From contig DBDD01000085.1 in NCBI GenBank assembly GCA_002293365.1, positions 683 through 17,757 on the forward strand: a DNA stretch of 17,075 bases. The letters run 5' to 3'. The notes beneath the pieces were generated by a model that worked only from the letters and a program-made list of their open reading frames with translations, had not been told where the DNA came from and did not search any database. Shown in pieces: positions 1-6,761 of the stretch. The translations under genes were made by a program, and so were the position numbers. Source of the DNA: Christensenella sp. UBA941 (GTDB taxonomy: Bacteria > Bacillota > Clostridia > Christensenellales > UBA941). Numbering within the stretch: the first letter of the stretch is position 1; each line of letters begins with the position of its first letter.

Positions 1-50
1 TATGGCGTCCCTACAGGTTGTCGCGGGCGAACACAGTTCGCCACTACAGG
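1..50. repeat. Two palindromic repeat units inside cca
   Basis: Bases 1-17 equal the right half of the perfect palindrome found at 6618-6637 plus its CTACAGG edge. Bases 26-42 form a second hairpin, GGCGAAC/GTTCGCC with a 3-base loop, followed by CACTACAGG. Both units are translated in frame within cca. Confidence 0.7.
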
Positions 51-523
51 CGGGCGGTAATGATCAGCGTCTTCTGATCCTCCGACTCGCGGCGCTTTTA
101 GCGCAGTTTGGCCCCGATAGGGCCGATGCCGCGCTGGAGCGACTGCGCTATCCAAACGCTGTACGCCAAACGGTAAAAGCGCTGCTCGAAGCACTGGATG
201 TCGGTGATGATTTGCCGCGCCTCGTTTTCGCGAAGCTGGGACGCGAACGCGCGGAATTGTTCGTATCGCTCGTACATGCGCTTGGCTACAGAGATGCGGG
301 GCTTTGCGCAAAGGAGCTAGCCGAAATAGAGCGCCGGAAAATGCCGTTCTCGCCCAGCGAGCTCGCTATTGGCGGCAAGGATGTATGCGCCGCGCTCGGT
401 ATCGCGCCTTCGCCCAAAGTGGGCGAAATACTGCGCGGGTTATGGCTGAAATGCGTAACGGATCCGGGGCTGAATACGCGGAAAAGGCTTTTGGACGAGC
501 TTGCGAAGGGCGATTATTTGTAG
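2..523 (+). CDS. cca: CCA tRNA nucleotidyltransferase, C-terminal part (5' end outside window)
   Basis: The frame is open from the first bases, so the true start lies upstream. The visible 173 residues match the C-terminal half of bacterial CCA-adding enzymes, which add or repair the 3' CCA of tRNA in the cytoplasm. Residues around 25-50 (LRLAALLAQFG, then a RLRYPNA-like stretch) look like a degenerate HD domain in which the usual HD-I-G is AQFG. Residues around 118-165 (SELAIGGKDVCAALGI, then the VGEILRGL helix) match the tRNA-binding C-terminal domain. The first 17 or so residues are encoded by two palindromic repeat units rather than family sequence, so a repeat seems to have entered the gene in frame. 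The TAG stop falls at the head of another degenerate repeat copy. argS follows 93 bp downstream on the same strand. The nucleotidyltransferase head is not visible, so the name rests on the tail domain. Confidence 0.72.
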   Translation: MASLQVVAGEHSSPLQAGGNDQRLLILRLAALLAQFGPDRADAALERLRYPNAVRQTVKALLEALDVGDDLPRLVFAKLGRERAELFVSLVHALGYRDAGLCAKELAEIERRKMPFSPSELAIGGKDVCAALGIAPSPKVGEILRGLWLKCVTDPGLNTRKRLLDELAKGDYL

Positions 524-544
524 GGTAGGGGTTCTACTCCTGCC
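524..544. repeat. Degenerate palindromic repeat after cca
   Basis: GGTAGGGG (524-531) can pair with CTCCTGCC (537-544) using two G-T wobbles, and the TGTAG edge (519-523) supplies the cca stop codon. This is a worn copy of the window-wide repeat family. No clear T-tract follows, so it is not an obvious terminator. Confidence 0.45.
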
Positions 545-568
545 GTATCAAACGTAATAAATGTCTGC

Positions 569-595
569 GGCGGGAGCAGAGCCCCCGCCCTACAG
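569..595. repeat. Palindromic repeat between cca and argS
   Basis: GGCGGGAGC (569-577) and GCCCCCGCC (581-589) form a stem with one mismatch, followed by the family edge CTACAG. It fills most of the cca-argS gap, about 20 bp upstream of the argS start. Confidence 0.65.
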
Positions 596-616
596 TATAG
601 AGAAAGAGGTTAGTTA

Positions 617-2392
617 TTGAAATCAGAACAAGCGATTAAATCAAAACTCGAAGAAATCTTGGGCCTTAAACCCGGCGCGGCGGAGCTCGAAACGCCCCCG
701 GACAAGGCCATGGGCGATTATGCGTTCCCTTGTTTTAAATTGGCAAAGCAATTCCGTAAGGCCCCGAACCTAATCGCGGCGGAACTCGCGGAGAAATTGA
801 GCGAGAGCGGGCTTTCCGCCCAAGCGGCGGGCGGGTACGTCAACTTCCGGCTGGATAGGACGGCGTTCGCGAAGGACGTGCTCGAAGCGTATGAACAAGC
901 GGGCGCAAGCTACGGCGCTTCAAGCGAAGGGCAAGGCCGCGCCGTTTGCGTCGACTATTCCTCTATAAATATCGCGAAACCGTTCCATATCGGGCATTTC
1001 CGCACGACGGTCATCGGGCATTCGCTTTGCCGCATATACGCCAAGCTCGGGTACAAGCCCGTTGGCATAAATCATCTTGGCGACTACGGAACGCAGTTCG
1101 GCAAGCTGATCGTAGCTTATAAACGCTACGGCGACAGGGACGCGATCGAGCAAAACCCGATGATCGAATTGATGAAGATATACGTCCGCTTCCACGAGGA
1201 GGCCGAGAAGGATAAATCGCTCGAAGACGAGGCGCGGGAGTGGTTCCGCAAAATCGAAGACGGCGACGAAGAGGCGCAGTCGCTCTTTGAATGGTTCAAA
1301 GATATGACGCTGCGCGAGGTCAAACGCGTATACGACGACCTCGACATCGAGTTCGATTACTATACGGGCGAAAGCTTCTACAACGACAAGATGGCCCCTG
1401 TAATAGGCGAGCTGCGCGAAAAGGGCCTCTTAGAGCTGAACGACGGCGCGTCCGTTGTAGACTTAGCCGAATATAACATGCCGCCCTGCCTGATACTTAA
1501 GGCGGACGGCGCTTCGCTTTACGCCACGCGCGACCTTGCGGCGGCTATCTACCGCAAGGAGACGTTCGACTTCGCAAAAAGCTTATACGTCGTCGCGTAT
1601 CAGCAGGACTTGCATTTCAAGCAGGTCTTCAAGGTGCTGGAATTGATCGGCCGCGAATGGGCAAAGGATATGGAGCACGTATCCTTCGGCATGGTTTCTC
1701 TCGAAGACGCCGCGCTCTCTACGCGCAAGGGCAACGTCGTTTTGCTCGTCGACGTGATGAAAAAAGCCGTGGAGAAGGCCATGGCTATAATCGAGGAAAA
1801 AAGCCCCGGCCTTGCGGACAAAGAAACCGCCGCGCGGCGCGTGGGCGTCGGGGCGCTGGTATTCGACACGCTCTCCAGCAATAGAATTAAGGACATCTCG
1901 TTCTCCTGGGACAGGGCGCTGAACTTCGACGGCGAAACGGGTCCATATTGCCAGTACACGCACGCACGCGCGTGCAGCGTATTGGCGAAGGCGGAGTGGT
2001 TCCCGAATCGCAATGCGGCGTTCGATAAGCGGGCGGATTGCCATCCGCCCCTACATGAAAGCCCGAACAATACCGTAGGGGCAGATGGCAATCTGCCCGT
2101 GAAAACAGACATCGGCGACAATCTATCCGACGACGAAGCGTTTGAGTTATTGCGCCTTATAGAGGAATTCCCCGGCGCAATAAAAGAAGCCGCGCGCAAG
2201 AACGAGCCGTTTATCATAACGCGGTTTGCGCTCGATATCGCGAAGGCGTTCAACAAGTTTTACTATGAGCATCGCATTATGGACGACGACGAAAGCATCC
2301 GTACGGCCCGGCTGCGCCTAACGGCCGCAACGCGAGGCGTTTTGGCAGAGGCGCTAAGATTAATCGGGCTGTACGCGCCTGAAAAGATGTAA
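617..2392 (+). CDS. argS: Arginyl-tRNA synthetase
   Basis: A class I aminoacyl-tRNA synthetase that charges tRNA-Arg with arginine in the cytoplasm. It has 591 residues. The N-terminal Arg-specific domain (about 1-90) contains the family MGDYAF stretch. The HIGH signature is intact at 124-127, and the KMSKS-equivalent loop is LSTRKG at 367-372. The DALR-type anticodon-binding helices start around residue 445 (ETGPYCQYTHARACS). The start is TTG, chosen because AAGAGG lies just upstream and the N-terminus fits the family. Residues of about 472-497, at the start of the anticodon domain, are encoded by two inverted palindromic repeats and look foreign to the family. The frame stays open, and both flanks align by eye with normal ArgS. 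No promoter is evident in the 93-bp gap, so cotranscription with cca is likely. Confidence 0.96.
   Translation: MKSEQAIKSKLEEILGLKPGAAELETPPDKAMGDYAFPCFKLAKQFRKAPNLIAAELAEKLSESGLSAQAAGGYVNFRLDRTAFAKDVLEAYEQAGASYGASSEGQGRAVCVDYSSINIAKPFHIGHFRTTVIGHSLCRIYAKLGYKPVGINHLGDYGTQFGKLIVAYKRYGDRDAIEQNPMIELMKIYVRFHEEAEKDKSLEDEAREWFRKIEDGDEEAQSLFEWFKDMTLREVKRVYDDLDIEFDYYTGESFYNDKMAPVIGELREKGLLELNDGASVVDLAEYNMPPCLILKADGASLYATRDLAAAIYRKETFDFAKSLYVVAYQQDLHFKQVFKVLELIGREWAKDMEHVSFGMVSLEDAALSTRKGNVVLLVDVMKKAVEKAMAIIEEKSPGLADKETAARRVGVGALVFDTLSSNRIKDISFSWDRALNFDGETGPYCQYTHARACSVLAKAEWFPNRNAAFDKRADCHPPLHESPNNTVGADGNLPVKTDIGDNLSDDEAFELLRLIEEFPGAIKEAARKNEPFIITRFALDIAKAFNKFYYEHRIMDDDESIRTARLRLTAATRGVLAEALRLIGLYAPEKM
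2031..2098. repeat. Inverted pair of palindromic repeats within argS
   Basis: Copy one: GGGCGGAT (2031-2038), 4-base loop, ATCCGCCC (2043-2050), then CTACA. Copy two: GTAG, then GGGCAGAT (2079-2086), loop, ATCTGCCC (2091-2098). Both stems are perfect 8-bp arms, and the two units face each other with their CTACA/GTAG edges inward. The unit is translated in frame as extra ArgS residues. Confidence 0.85.
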
Positions 2393-2399
2393 CGATTGG

Positions 2400-2419
2400 T
2401 TCAAGAAGCTTGAACTTTT
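2400..2419 (+). terminator. Weak hairpin after argS
   Basis: TTCAAG (2400-2405) pairs with CTTGAA (2409-2414) around a 3-base loop, followed by CTTTTA. The stem is short and AT-rich and overlaps the -35 box of the next promoter, so it is at best a weak terminator. Confidence 0.3.
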
Positions 2420-2438
2420 ACTTTGCGTTGGGTATAAT
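2410..2438 (+). promoter_or_regulatory. SigA-type promoter for the small RNA
   Basis: TTGAAC at 2410-2415, a 17-bp spacer and a perfect TATAAT at 2433-2438. It is the best housekeeping promoter match in the window. It points into 2445-2531, which has no good reading frame but ends in a terminator hairpin, so it most likely drives a small RNA. Confidence 0.72.
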
Positions 2439-2444
2439 AATGAC

Positions 2445-2531
2445 ACAGGGGCATTGCCGTTAAGCGCGGTTGTTCCTAGGTTCGAATGTTACTAGAAAAG
2501 CAACCGGCTATTTGCGTGGACGGTTGTTTTT
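2445..2531 (+). ncRNA. Candidate antisense small RNA (type I antitoxin-like)
   Basis: Bounded upstream by the promoter at 2410-2438 and downstream by a hairpin (2497-2531) with a T-run, giving a transcript of roughly 85 bases. It lies antisense to the last codons and 3' side of the minus-strand peptide gene at 2508-2591. Its 5' half carries GCGCGGTTGTTC (2464-2475), whose exact reverse complement lies at 2618-2629, in the 5' leader of the peptide mRNA. The arrangement matches type I antitoxin RNAs of Firmicutes. The ends are inferred from promoter and terminator positions only. Confidence 0.5.
2497..2531 (+). terminator. Terminator of the small RNA, possibly bidirectional
   Basis: CAACCG (2501-2506) and CGGTTG (2521-2526) form the core stem, extended by flanking A/T pairs and followed by TTTTT (2527-2531). 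Read on the minus strand, the same stem is followed by CTTTTC, so it may also end the peptide transcript right after its stop codon. Confidence 0.55.
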
Positions 2532-2591
2532 CGTTGTACGGATCAGCACGATCAAGAGAATCAATATTACTATGATCGACGTCGTATCCAT
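2508..2591 (-). CDS. 27-residue hydrophobic peptide, candidate type I toxin
   Basis: The ATG at 2591 is preceded by an excellent ribosome site, GGGAGGTG, about 7 bases away. The peptide begins MDTTS, has an unbroken hydrophobic core (IIVILILLIVLI, residues 6-17) and ends in a basic tail (R18, K21, R24, R26, K27). Short length, one membrane helix and a charged C-terminus are the hallmarks of Fst/PepA1-type and holin-like membrane toxins, though no close family match is claimed. The leader can form a small stem, CUUCCC with GGGAGG, that would hide the ribosome site. The leader sequence CGGTTGTT (RC of 2619-2626) can also pair with the codons covered by 2521-2528, as in structure-locked type I toxin mRNAs. 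The candidate small RNA is encoded on the opposite strand across the 3' end. Confidence 0.55.
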   Translation of the reverse strand: MDTTSIIVILILLIVLIRTTKNNRPRK

Positions 2592-2657
2592 AAACGCCAC
2601 CTCCCTTCATGGGAAGTGAACAACCGCGCCGCCGGACAATACTCCTGCGCCGTATTT

Positions 2658-2666
2658 ATTTTATCA
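2658..2666 (-). promoter_or_regulatory. Extended -10 promoter for the hydrophobic peptide
   Basis: On the minus strand TGATAAAAT combines an extended -10 TG with a 5/6 match to TATAAT. No good -35 box is seen, which is tolerable for extended -10 promoters. It would give a leader of about 60 bases before the ATG at 2591. Confidence 0.35.
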
Positions 2667-2685
2667 CAAATGCTCGAAAAGGGCA

Positions 2686-2714
2686 TTGTATTGCAAAGAC
2701 TTTTTTGGTATTCT
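2686..2714 (+). promoter_or_regulatory. Promoter for serS
   Basis: TTGTAT (2686-2691), a 17-bp spacer and TATTCT (2709-2714). Transcription would begin near 2720, leaving a leader of about 20 bases before the serS ATG. No T-box structure fits in so short a leader. Confidence 0.4.
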
Positions 2715-2738
2715 CTTCACAAGGAAAAGAGGTACAAC

Positions 2739-4004
2739 ATGCACGATATCAAGAAAATCCGCGAAAACCCCGAAGCCTTCGCGAAGGGCCTCGAGCGGCG
2801 CGGCAAGGACTATAACGTGGACGGAATCTTAAAGACTGACGCCAAGCGGCGCGAGGTCTTAGCCGAGAACGAGGCGCTAAAGGCGCAGCGCAACGAGACC
2901 TCCGCGCGCATACCGGCGCTTAAGAAAGCGGGCGCAGATATCTCCGGGATTCAAGCCGAGATGCGGATAGTCGGCGATAAGATCAAGGCGCTTGACGACC
3001 AGATGCGCTTCGTCGATAAACAATTCGACGACATTTTGATGACGCTGCCTAATATCCCGCATGAAAGCGTGCCGGAGGGCTTGTCCGACGCCGACAACGT
3101 AGAAATACGCAAGCACGGCGCGCCGCGCGAGTTCGGCTTCGAGCCGAAGGCGCACTGGGATATCGGCGAAGGGCTGGGCATTCTCGACTTCGAATCGGCT
3201 GCGAAGGTTACGGGCGCTAGGTTCACGTTCTATCGCGGCCTGGGAGCAAAGCTCGAACGCGCGCTCATATCCTACATGCTCGATATACACGCAAAGAGCG
3301 GCTACGAAGAGGTTTTGCCGCCGTATATTGTAAACAGGGCCTCCATGACGGGCACGGGTCAGCTTCCGAAGTTCGAGGAGGACGCCTTCAAACTCGTGAA
3401 TACGGACTATTTCCTAATCCCGACGGCGGAAGTACCCGTTACAAACCTATATCGGGAGACGATACTCGAAGGGAATAGGCTTCCGATACATCACTGCGCG
3501 TATTCGGCGTGCTTCCGGGCGGAGGCGGGCGCGGCGGGGCGCGATACGCGGGGGCTTATCCGCCAGCACCAGTTTAACAAGGTCGAGCTCGTTAAGTTCA
3601 CAGCGCCGGAAACCTCCTACGACGAGCTCGAAAGCCTGACGCGCGACGCGGAGAAGGTGTTGCAAGGCCTCGGGCTGCCGTACAGGGTCGTCGCGCTGTC
3701 GGCGGGGGACTTGGGGTTCTCTTCGGCGAAAACGTACGATATAGAGGTTTGGATGCCCAGCTACGGCCGCTACGTCGAGATCTCGTCCTGTTCTAATTTC
3801 GAAGACTTTCAGGCGCGCCGCGCAAATATCCGCTACCGCGAAACGCCAAAGGACAAGCCGAGGTTCGTGCATACGCTAAACGGCTCCGGCGTCGCAGTCG
3901 GCAGAACCGTCGCCTGCGTACTGGAAACGTATCAGCAGGAGGACGGTTCGGTCGTAATCCCCGAGGCGCTTAGGGCGTATATGGGCGTTGATATAATTAA
4001 ATAA
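2739..4004 (+). CDS. serS: Seryl-tRNA synthetase
   Basis: A class II synthetase that charges tRNA-Ser, and tRNA-Sec where present. From the ATG at 2739 it has 421 residues, the usual length. The N-terminal tRNA-binding coiled-coil arm spans about 30-100. Motif 1 lies near 163-185. The serine-pocket TAE is at 229-231. Motif 2 runs 259-279 (FRAEAG, RDTRGLIRQHQF). Motif 3 is at 382-396 (GSGVAVGRTVACVLE). The frame is open upstream to 2616, but that extension is unlike the family and crosses the promoter. The ATG at 2739 follows AAAAGAGG and begins MHDIKKIRENPE, the typical SerRS N-terminus. A strong hairpin terminator follows immediately, so it is probably transcribed alone. Confidence 0.97.
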   Translation: MHDIKKIRENPEAFAKGLERRGKDYNVDGILKTDAKRREVLAENEALKAQRNETSARIPALKKAGADISGIQAEMRIVGDKIKALDDQMRFVDKQFDDILMTLPNIPHESVPEGLSDADNVEIRKHGAPREFGFEPKAHWDIGEGLGILDFESAAKVTGARFTFYRGLGAKLERALISYMLDIHAKSGYEEVLPPYIVNRASMTGTGQLPKFEEDAFKLVNTDYFLIPTAEVPVTNLYRETILEGNRLPIHHCAYSACFRAEAGAAGRDTRGLIRQHQFNKVELVKFTAPETSYDELESLTRDAEKVLQGLGLPYRVVALSAGDLGFSSAKTYDIEVWMPSYGRYVEISSCSNFEDFQARRANIRYRETPKDKPRFVHTLNGSGVAVGRTVACVLETYQQEDGSVVIPEALRAYMGVDIIK

Positions 4005-4050
4005 ATGATAGCGGGGCGGCCTTTGGCCGCCCCGTTATCATTTTCATTTT
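4004..4050. terminator. Strong terminator after serS, probably bidirectional
   Basis: GCGGGGCGGCC (4011-4021) pairs with GGCCGCCCCGT (4025-4035) around TTT, and AATGATA/TATCATT extends the stem. T-rich sequence follows on the plus strand and an A/T-rich flank lies on the other side. It separates the convergent serS and glycosyltransferase units and can serve both. Confidence 0.88.
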
Positions 4051-4060
4051 CAAACTGGCA

Positions 4061-4171
4061 TCAAAACATCAGCTTACGCAGAATCAAGATGCGATATAGC
4101 TCTTCCTGGCTCAACGATATCTTGTCGGACATTTGCTTGGCTAGCTGATTAGCCAACATAAACCTGATCAT
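4061..4171 (-). CDS. 36-residue ORF coupled to the glycosyltransferase
   Basis: The ATG at 4171 lies one base after the stop of the glycosyltransferase (TAA-T-ATG), with GGAGG in the end of that gene about 9 bases upstream. The product runs MIRFMLANQLAKQMSDK through LSQEELYRILILRKLMF. It has no cysteine, and two predicted amphipathic helical stretches are separated near residues 15-21. I recognise no family. The ribosome site, exact spacing and location before the shared terminator argue that it is translated with its neighbour. It could be a partner or regulator of the enzyme, or a peptide substrate, but nothing in the sequence decides. Absence of Cys makes a classic S-linked glycocin unlikely. 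Confidence 0.45.
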   Translation of the reverse strand: MIRFMLANQLAKQMSDKISLSQEELYRILILRKLMF

Positions 4172-4172
4172 A

Positions 4173-5240
4173 TTATTTTCCCTCCAATACCTTTCTGTTT
4201 ATTGCTATCGCAGCCGCGTTTGGCTTAAATTCGGCGGCGCGCTCGTTATATTGCTTCGCGCTCTCATAGTCTCCCATCTCGTAGGCGCACACGCACGCCT
4301 CGATATTCGGGATATATCCGTGATAATCCTGGAGAATAAAGCCGGCGGAATCCGTAGCACCCAAGCCAGCGGCCAAGACGAACCACTTTAGCGCGGCTTT
4401 GTAGTTTTGCGCGTTCTTGTAGTAATACCCCATCTCACAGCAAATTTCGGCGCGCGGCGAATCGTATAGGAAGCTTTTTATTAGCGATTTCTGAACCTTG
4501 TGCCGATCCCCCAGGGCGTTGTAGCATGCCGCCAGAGCGTGGCAAGCCCCGATATTGTCTTCAGACCAGCCCAAGCCGGAATCCAGGAACTTTTCGAAAT
4601 AATAGGCGGATTTCGCCCATTGTCCGTGATCCTTCAGTTCGCGCGCAAAGTAATATTGCTGCCGCGGCGTGAAAATGGTTCCCCTGGCTTCCAGCGCTTC
4701 GTAAATCCGGATATTCCTGTCGGAGCGGCCTTCCTTGGGCGGCTGTCTATGATGTATCACGATATCGCTGTAGTATGTATTGGGCGCAAGCGGGATAAAT
4801 TCGTGTATAGGATCCGTAAAGCGGTAATGTCTTTCGCGTTTCATCAAGCGTTCGCGCGTGGAAAGGTGCATCGGGACGCCGTTTTCGTCGAAATGGGTTA
4901 TGTATTTCATCGCTACCATATCGGTTTCGGGATCGAGCGTCTCTTTCAGCTTCAGCAGCTTTTCCGCCTCCTCCTTGGGCAGTACGTCGTCCGCGTCCAG
5001 CCACATCTGGTAGTCCATGCTCGCCTTGTCATAGGATTCGTTGCGAGCCGCGGAGAAATCGTCGCTCCACTGAAAATCATACACCTTGTCGGTATAGCGC
5101 TTAGCGATAGCTTTTGTCTCGTCGGTGGAGCCAGTATCCACGATTACGATTTCATCGACGACGTCCTTTACGCTATCCAAACAGCGCGCAAGCACCGACT
5201 CCTCGTTCTTTACAATCATGCATAAGCTTATGGTAATCAA
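4173..5240 (-). CDS. Family 2 glycosyltransferase with C-terminal helical (TPR-like) repeats
   Basis: A cytoplasmic GT-A glycosyltransferase that transfers a sugar from a nucleotide donor; the acceptor is unknown. From TTG at 5240 it has 355 residues. It opens ITISLCMIVKNEE (2-14), then IVIVDTGSTDET (31-42) and the metal-binding DxD as LDADD (81-85). This set is typical of the GT2 branch that includes SunS-like and TPR-bearing enzymes. From about 200 to 345 the sequence becomes paired helices with aromatic and Ala positions typical of TPRs. The TTG is preferred because GGGAGG lies 7 bases upstream and the family motif begins at once; the longer open frame to 5666 runs into the divergent gene. 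A 36-residue ORF follows one base later. A role in glycan or protein glycosylation, possibly flagellin, is only inferred. Confidence 0.82.
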   Translation of the reverse strand: MITISLCMIVKNEESVLARCLDSVKDVVDEIVIVDTGSTDETKAIAKRYTDKVYDFQWSDDFSAARNESYDKASMDYQMWLDADDVLPKEEAEKLLKLKETLDPETDMVAMKYITHFDENGVPMHLSTRERLMKRERHYRFTDPIHEFIPLAPNTYYSDIVIHHRQPPKEGRSDRNIRIYEALEARGTIFTPRQQYYFARELKDHGQWAKSAYYFEKFLDSGLGWSEDNIGACHALAACYNALGDRHKVQKSLIKSFLYDSPRAEICCEMGYYYKNAQNYKAALKWFVLAAGLGATDSAGFILQDYHGYIPNIEACVCAYEMGDYESAKQYNERAAEFKPNAAAIAINRKVLEGK

Positions 5241-5272
5241 ATGAAAACCTCCCTCACGGCCGAAATTACTAC

Positions 5273-5301
5273 AGTATATTCGCCCGGCGGTCGTATGTTC
5301 A
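5273..5301 (-). promoter_or_regulatory. Promoter for the glycosyltransferase unit
   Basis: On the minus strand TGAACA (5296-5301), a 17-bp spacer and TATACT (5273-5278). It is correctly placed about 30 bases upstream of the TTG start in the divergent intergenic region. The rest of 5302-5445 is AT-rich and must hold the plus-strand promoter, but no convincing box pair stood out. Confidence 0.45.
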
Positions 5302-5445
5302 CGCGAGGGGGTCATGCTATCGTTTTGTAAAATCATCGCATTCTTTTGTAGCGGATTGTGATATTTCGTTATTGTTATTGCGAATCGTAAAAAAGTGTGG
5401 TTTACTCTAGCTGATTTGTGTTTATAGGAACAAAGGAGTGACCAT

Positions 5446-6597
5446 ATGAAACGCGATTTTATCGAAGTAAATGAAAAGATTAAAGCCGGCAAGGCGGTAG
5501 TTATGACCGCGGAGGAGGCGGCCGAATTGGTTGCGAGCGATGGCGTAAAGGCGGCGGCGAAGAAAATCGACGTCGTCACGACGGGCACGTTCGGGCCTAT
5601 GTGTTCCTCCGGCGCGGTCTTGAATTTCGGCCACAGCGAGCCGCCGATCCGTATGGGAAAGATCACGCTGAACGACGTCGAGTGCTACGGCGGCCTCGCG
5701 GCGGTGGATACTTATGTCGGCGCGACGCAACCCTCGAACGACAAGGGCATGCAATACGGCGGCGCGCACGTAATCGAAGACCTTATCGCGGGCAAAAGCG
5801 TCAAATTACGCGCTTCGAGCTACGGCACGGACTGCTACCCCCGCAAGGAGATCGAAACGCAAATCGGGCTTGAGGATATGAACCAGGCGATGCTCTTCAA
5901 CCCGCGCAACGCCTACCAAAACTACTCCGCCGCGACGAATTCAACGGAGCGGACGCTTTATACCTATATGGGCACGCTTTTGCCGAACAAGCGCAACGTC
6001 ACGTACTCTACGAGCGGCGCGCTTTCCCCGCTGCTAAAGGATCCGGAGCTTCGCGCGACGGGCATTGGCACGCGTATCTTCCTTGGCGGCGCTCAGGGCT
6101 ATGTCGCGTTCGAGGGCACCCAGACGGTCTTCAACCACCACGAGCTGGAATCCGGCGGCGACTGGTACGGCGGCGTAACGCTCGCGGTTGTGGGCGATAT
6201 GAAGCGTATGTCGGCGCAATATATCCGCGCGGCGGTATTCGAGGGCTACGGCTGCTCGATGTTCGTTGGAATCGGGATACCGTATCCCGTCTTGGACGAA
6301 GACTTTTTAGCTCAGCTTGCCAAGCCCGACGAGGAGCTTTTTACCCGCGTCTTCGACTACAGCGTGCCTTCGAGAAGCCGCCCGGCGCTGCGGCTCGTAT
6401 CCTACGCCGAGTTGCGCTCCGGCGAGATCGAATTGGATGGTAAAAGAGCGAGAACGGCGCCGCTTTCCAGCCTTCGCATAGCGCGCGAAATAGCCTCCGA
6501 GCTGAAGGAACAGGTACAAAAAGGCGAATTCCTTTTGAGCGAGCCGGTACAATATTTCGAGCGCGGCAAGGTGAATAAGCCTTTGAATATCAAGTGA
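5446..6597 (+). CDS. L-aspartate semialdehyde sulfurtransferase (DUF39 homocysteine biosynthesis protein)
   Basis: A DUF39/COG1900 protein. Members described in Methanosarcina (MA1821) help convert aspartate semialdehyde and sulfide to homocysteine in anaerobes by way of a protein persulfide. It has 383 residues. Conserved features are GPMCSSGAV with C53, ECYGGLAAVDTYVGATQ with C80, and YGTDCYPRKE with C130. C53 and C130 correspond well to the two cysteines I recall as important in the archaeal enzyme (54 and 131). The C-terminal CBS domains of longer archaeal members are absent. The ATG follows AAAGGAG with 6-7 bases spacing. The next two genes are the usual partners: the ferredoxin subunit and a UPF0280 protein. 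The gap to the ferredoxin gene is filled by palindromic repeats. Confidence 0.88.
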   Translation: MKRDFIEVNEKIKAGKAVVMTAEEAAELVASDGVKAAAKKIDVVTTGTFGPMCSSGAVLNFGHSEPPIRMGKITLNDVECYGGLAAVDTYVGATQPSNDKGMQYGGAHVIEDLIAGKSVKLRASSYGTDCYPRKEIETQIGLEDMNQAMLFNPRNAYQNYSAATNSTERTLYTYMGTLLPNKRNVTYSTSGALSPLLKDPELRATGIGTRIFLGGAQGYVAFEGTQTVFNHHELESGGDWYGGVTLAVVGDMKRMSAQYIRAAVFEGYGCSMFVGIGIPYPVLDEDFLAQLAKPDEELFTRVFDYSVPSRSRPALRLVSYAELRSGEIELDGKRARTAPLSSLRIAREIASELKEQVQKGEFLLSEPVQYFERGKVNKPLNIK

Positions 6598-6612
6598 CGT
6601 CAATCGCCCGCC

Positions 6613-6737
6613 TGTAGGGACGCCATATATGGCGTCCGGGATACAAATGGTTCTGTTTTGGGGTCACGGACGCGATGTATCGCGTCCCTACAGGATATGC
6701 GGTATATCACGGGAGACCGGGGCGGTCGCCCCTACAA
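6613..6737. repeat. Three palindromic repeats in the sulfur operon
   Basis: Unit one: TGTAG then a perfect 20-bp palindrome at 6618-6637. Unit two: GGACGCGAT/ATCGCGTCC at 6668-6687 then CTACAGG, facing unit one as an inverted pair. Unit three: GGGGCG/CGCCCC at 6719-6732 then CTACAAG. They fill almost the whole gap between the DUF39 and ferredoxin genes. The stems differ in sequence while the edges are constant. No T-tract follows any of them. Confidence 0.85.
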
Positions 6738-6761
6738 GTAAATCGATAATAGGAGCGTATT

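Noticed and set aside
2616..2738. Longer N-terminus for SerRS from an upstream start
   Set aside because: The extension crosses the serS promoter and the peptide leader, is unlike SerRS, and the ATG at 2739 has a ribosome site and the typical MHDIKKIRENPE start.
2393..2738. T-box leader for serS
   Set aside because: Promoter to ATG leaves only about 20 bases, and no specifier or T-box antiterminator sequence was seen.
5241..5666. Extended glycosyltransferase frame reaching into the DUF39 gene
   Set aside because: TTG at 5240 has GGGAGG and begins directly at the GT2 motif; the rest overlaps a well-supported gene on the other strand.
6613..6737. Palindromes as intrinsic terminators splitting the sulfur operon
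   Set aside because: Stems are strong but no T-tract follows any unit, and the flanking genes form a known functional set.
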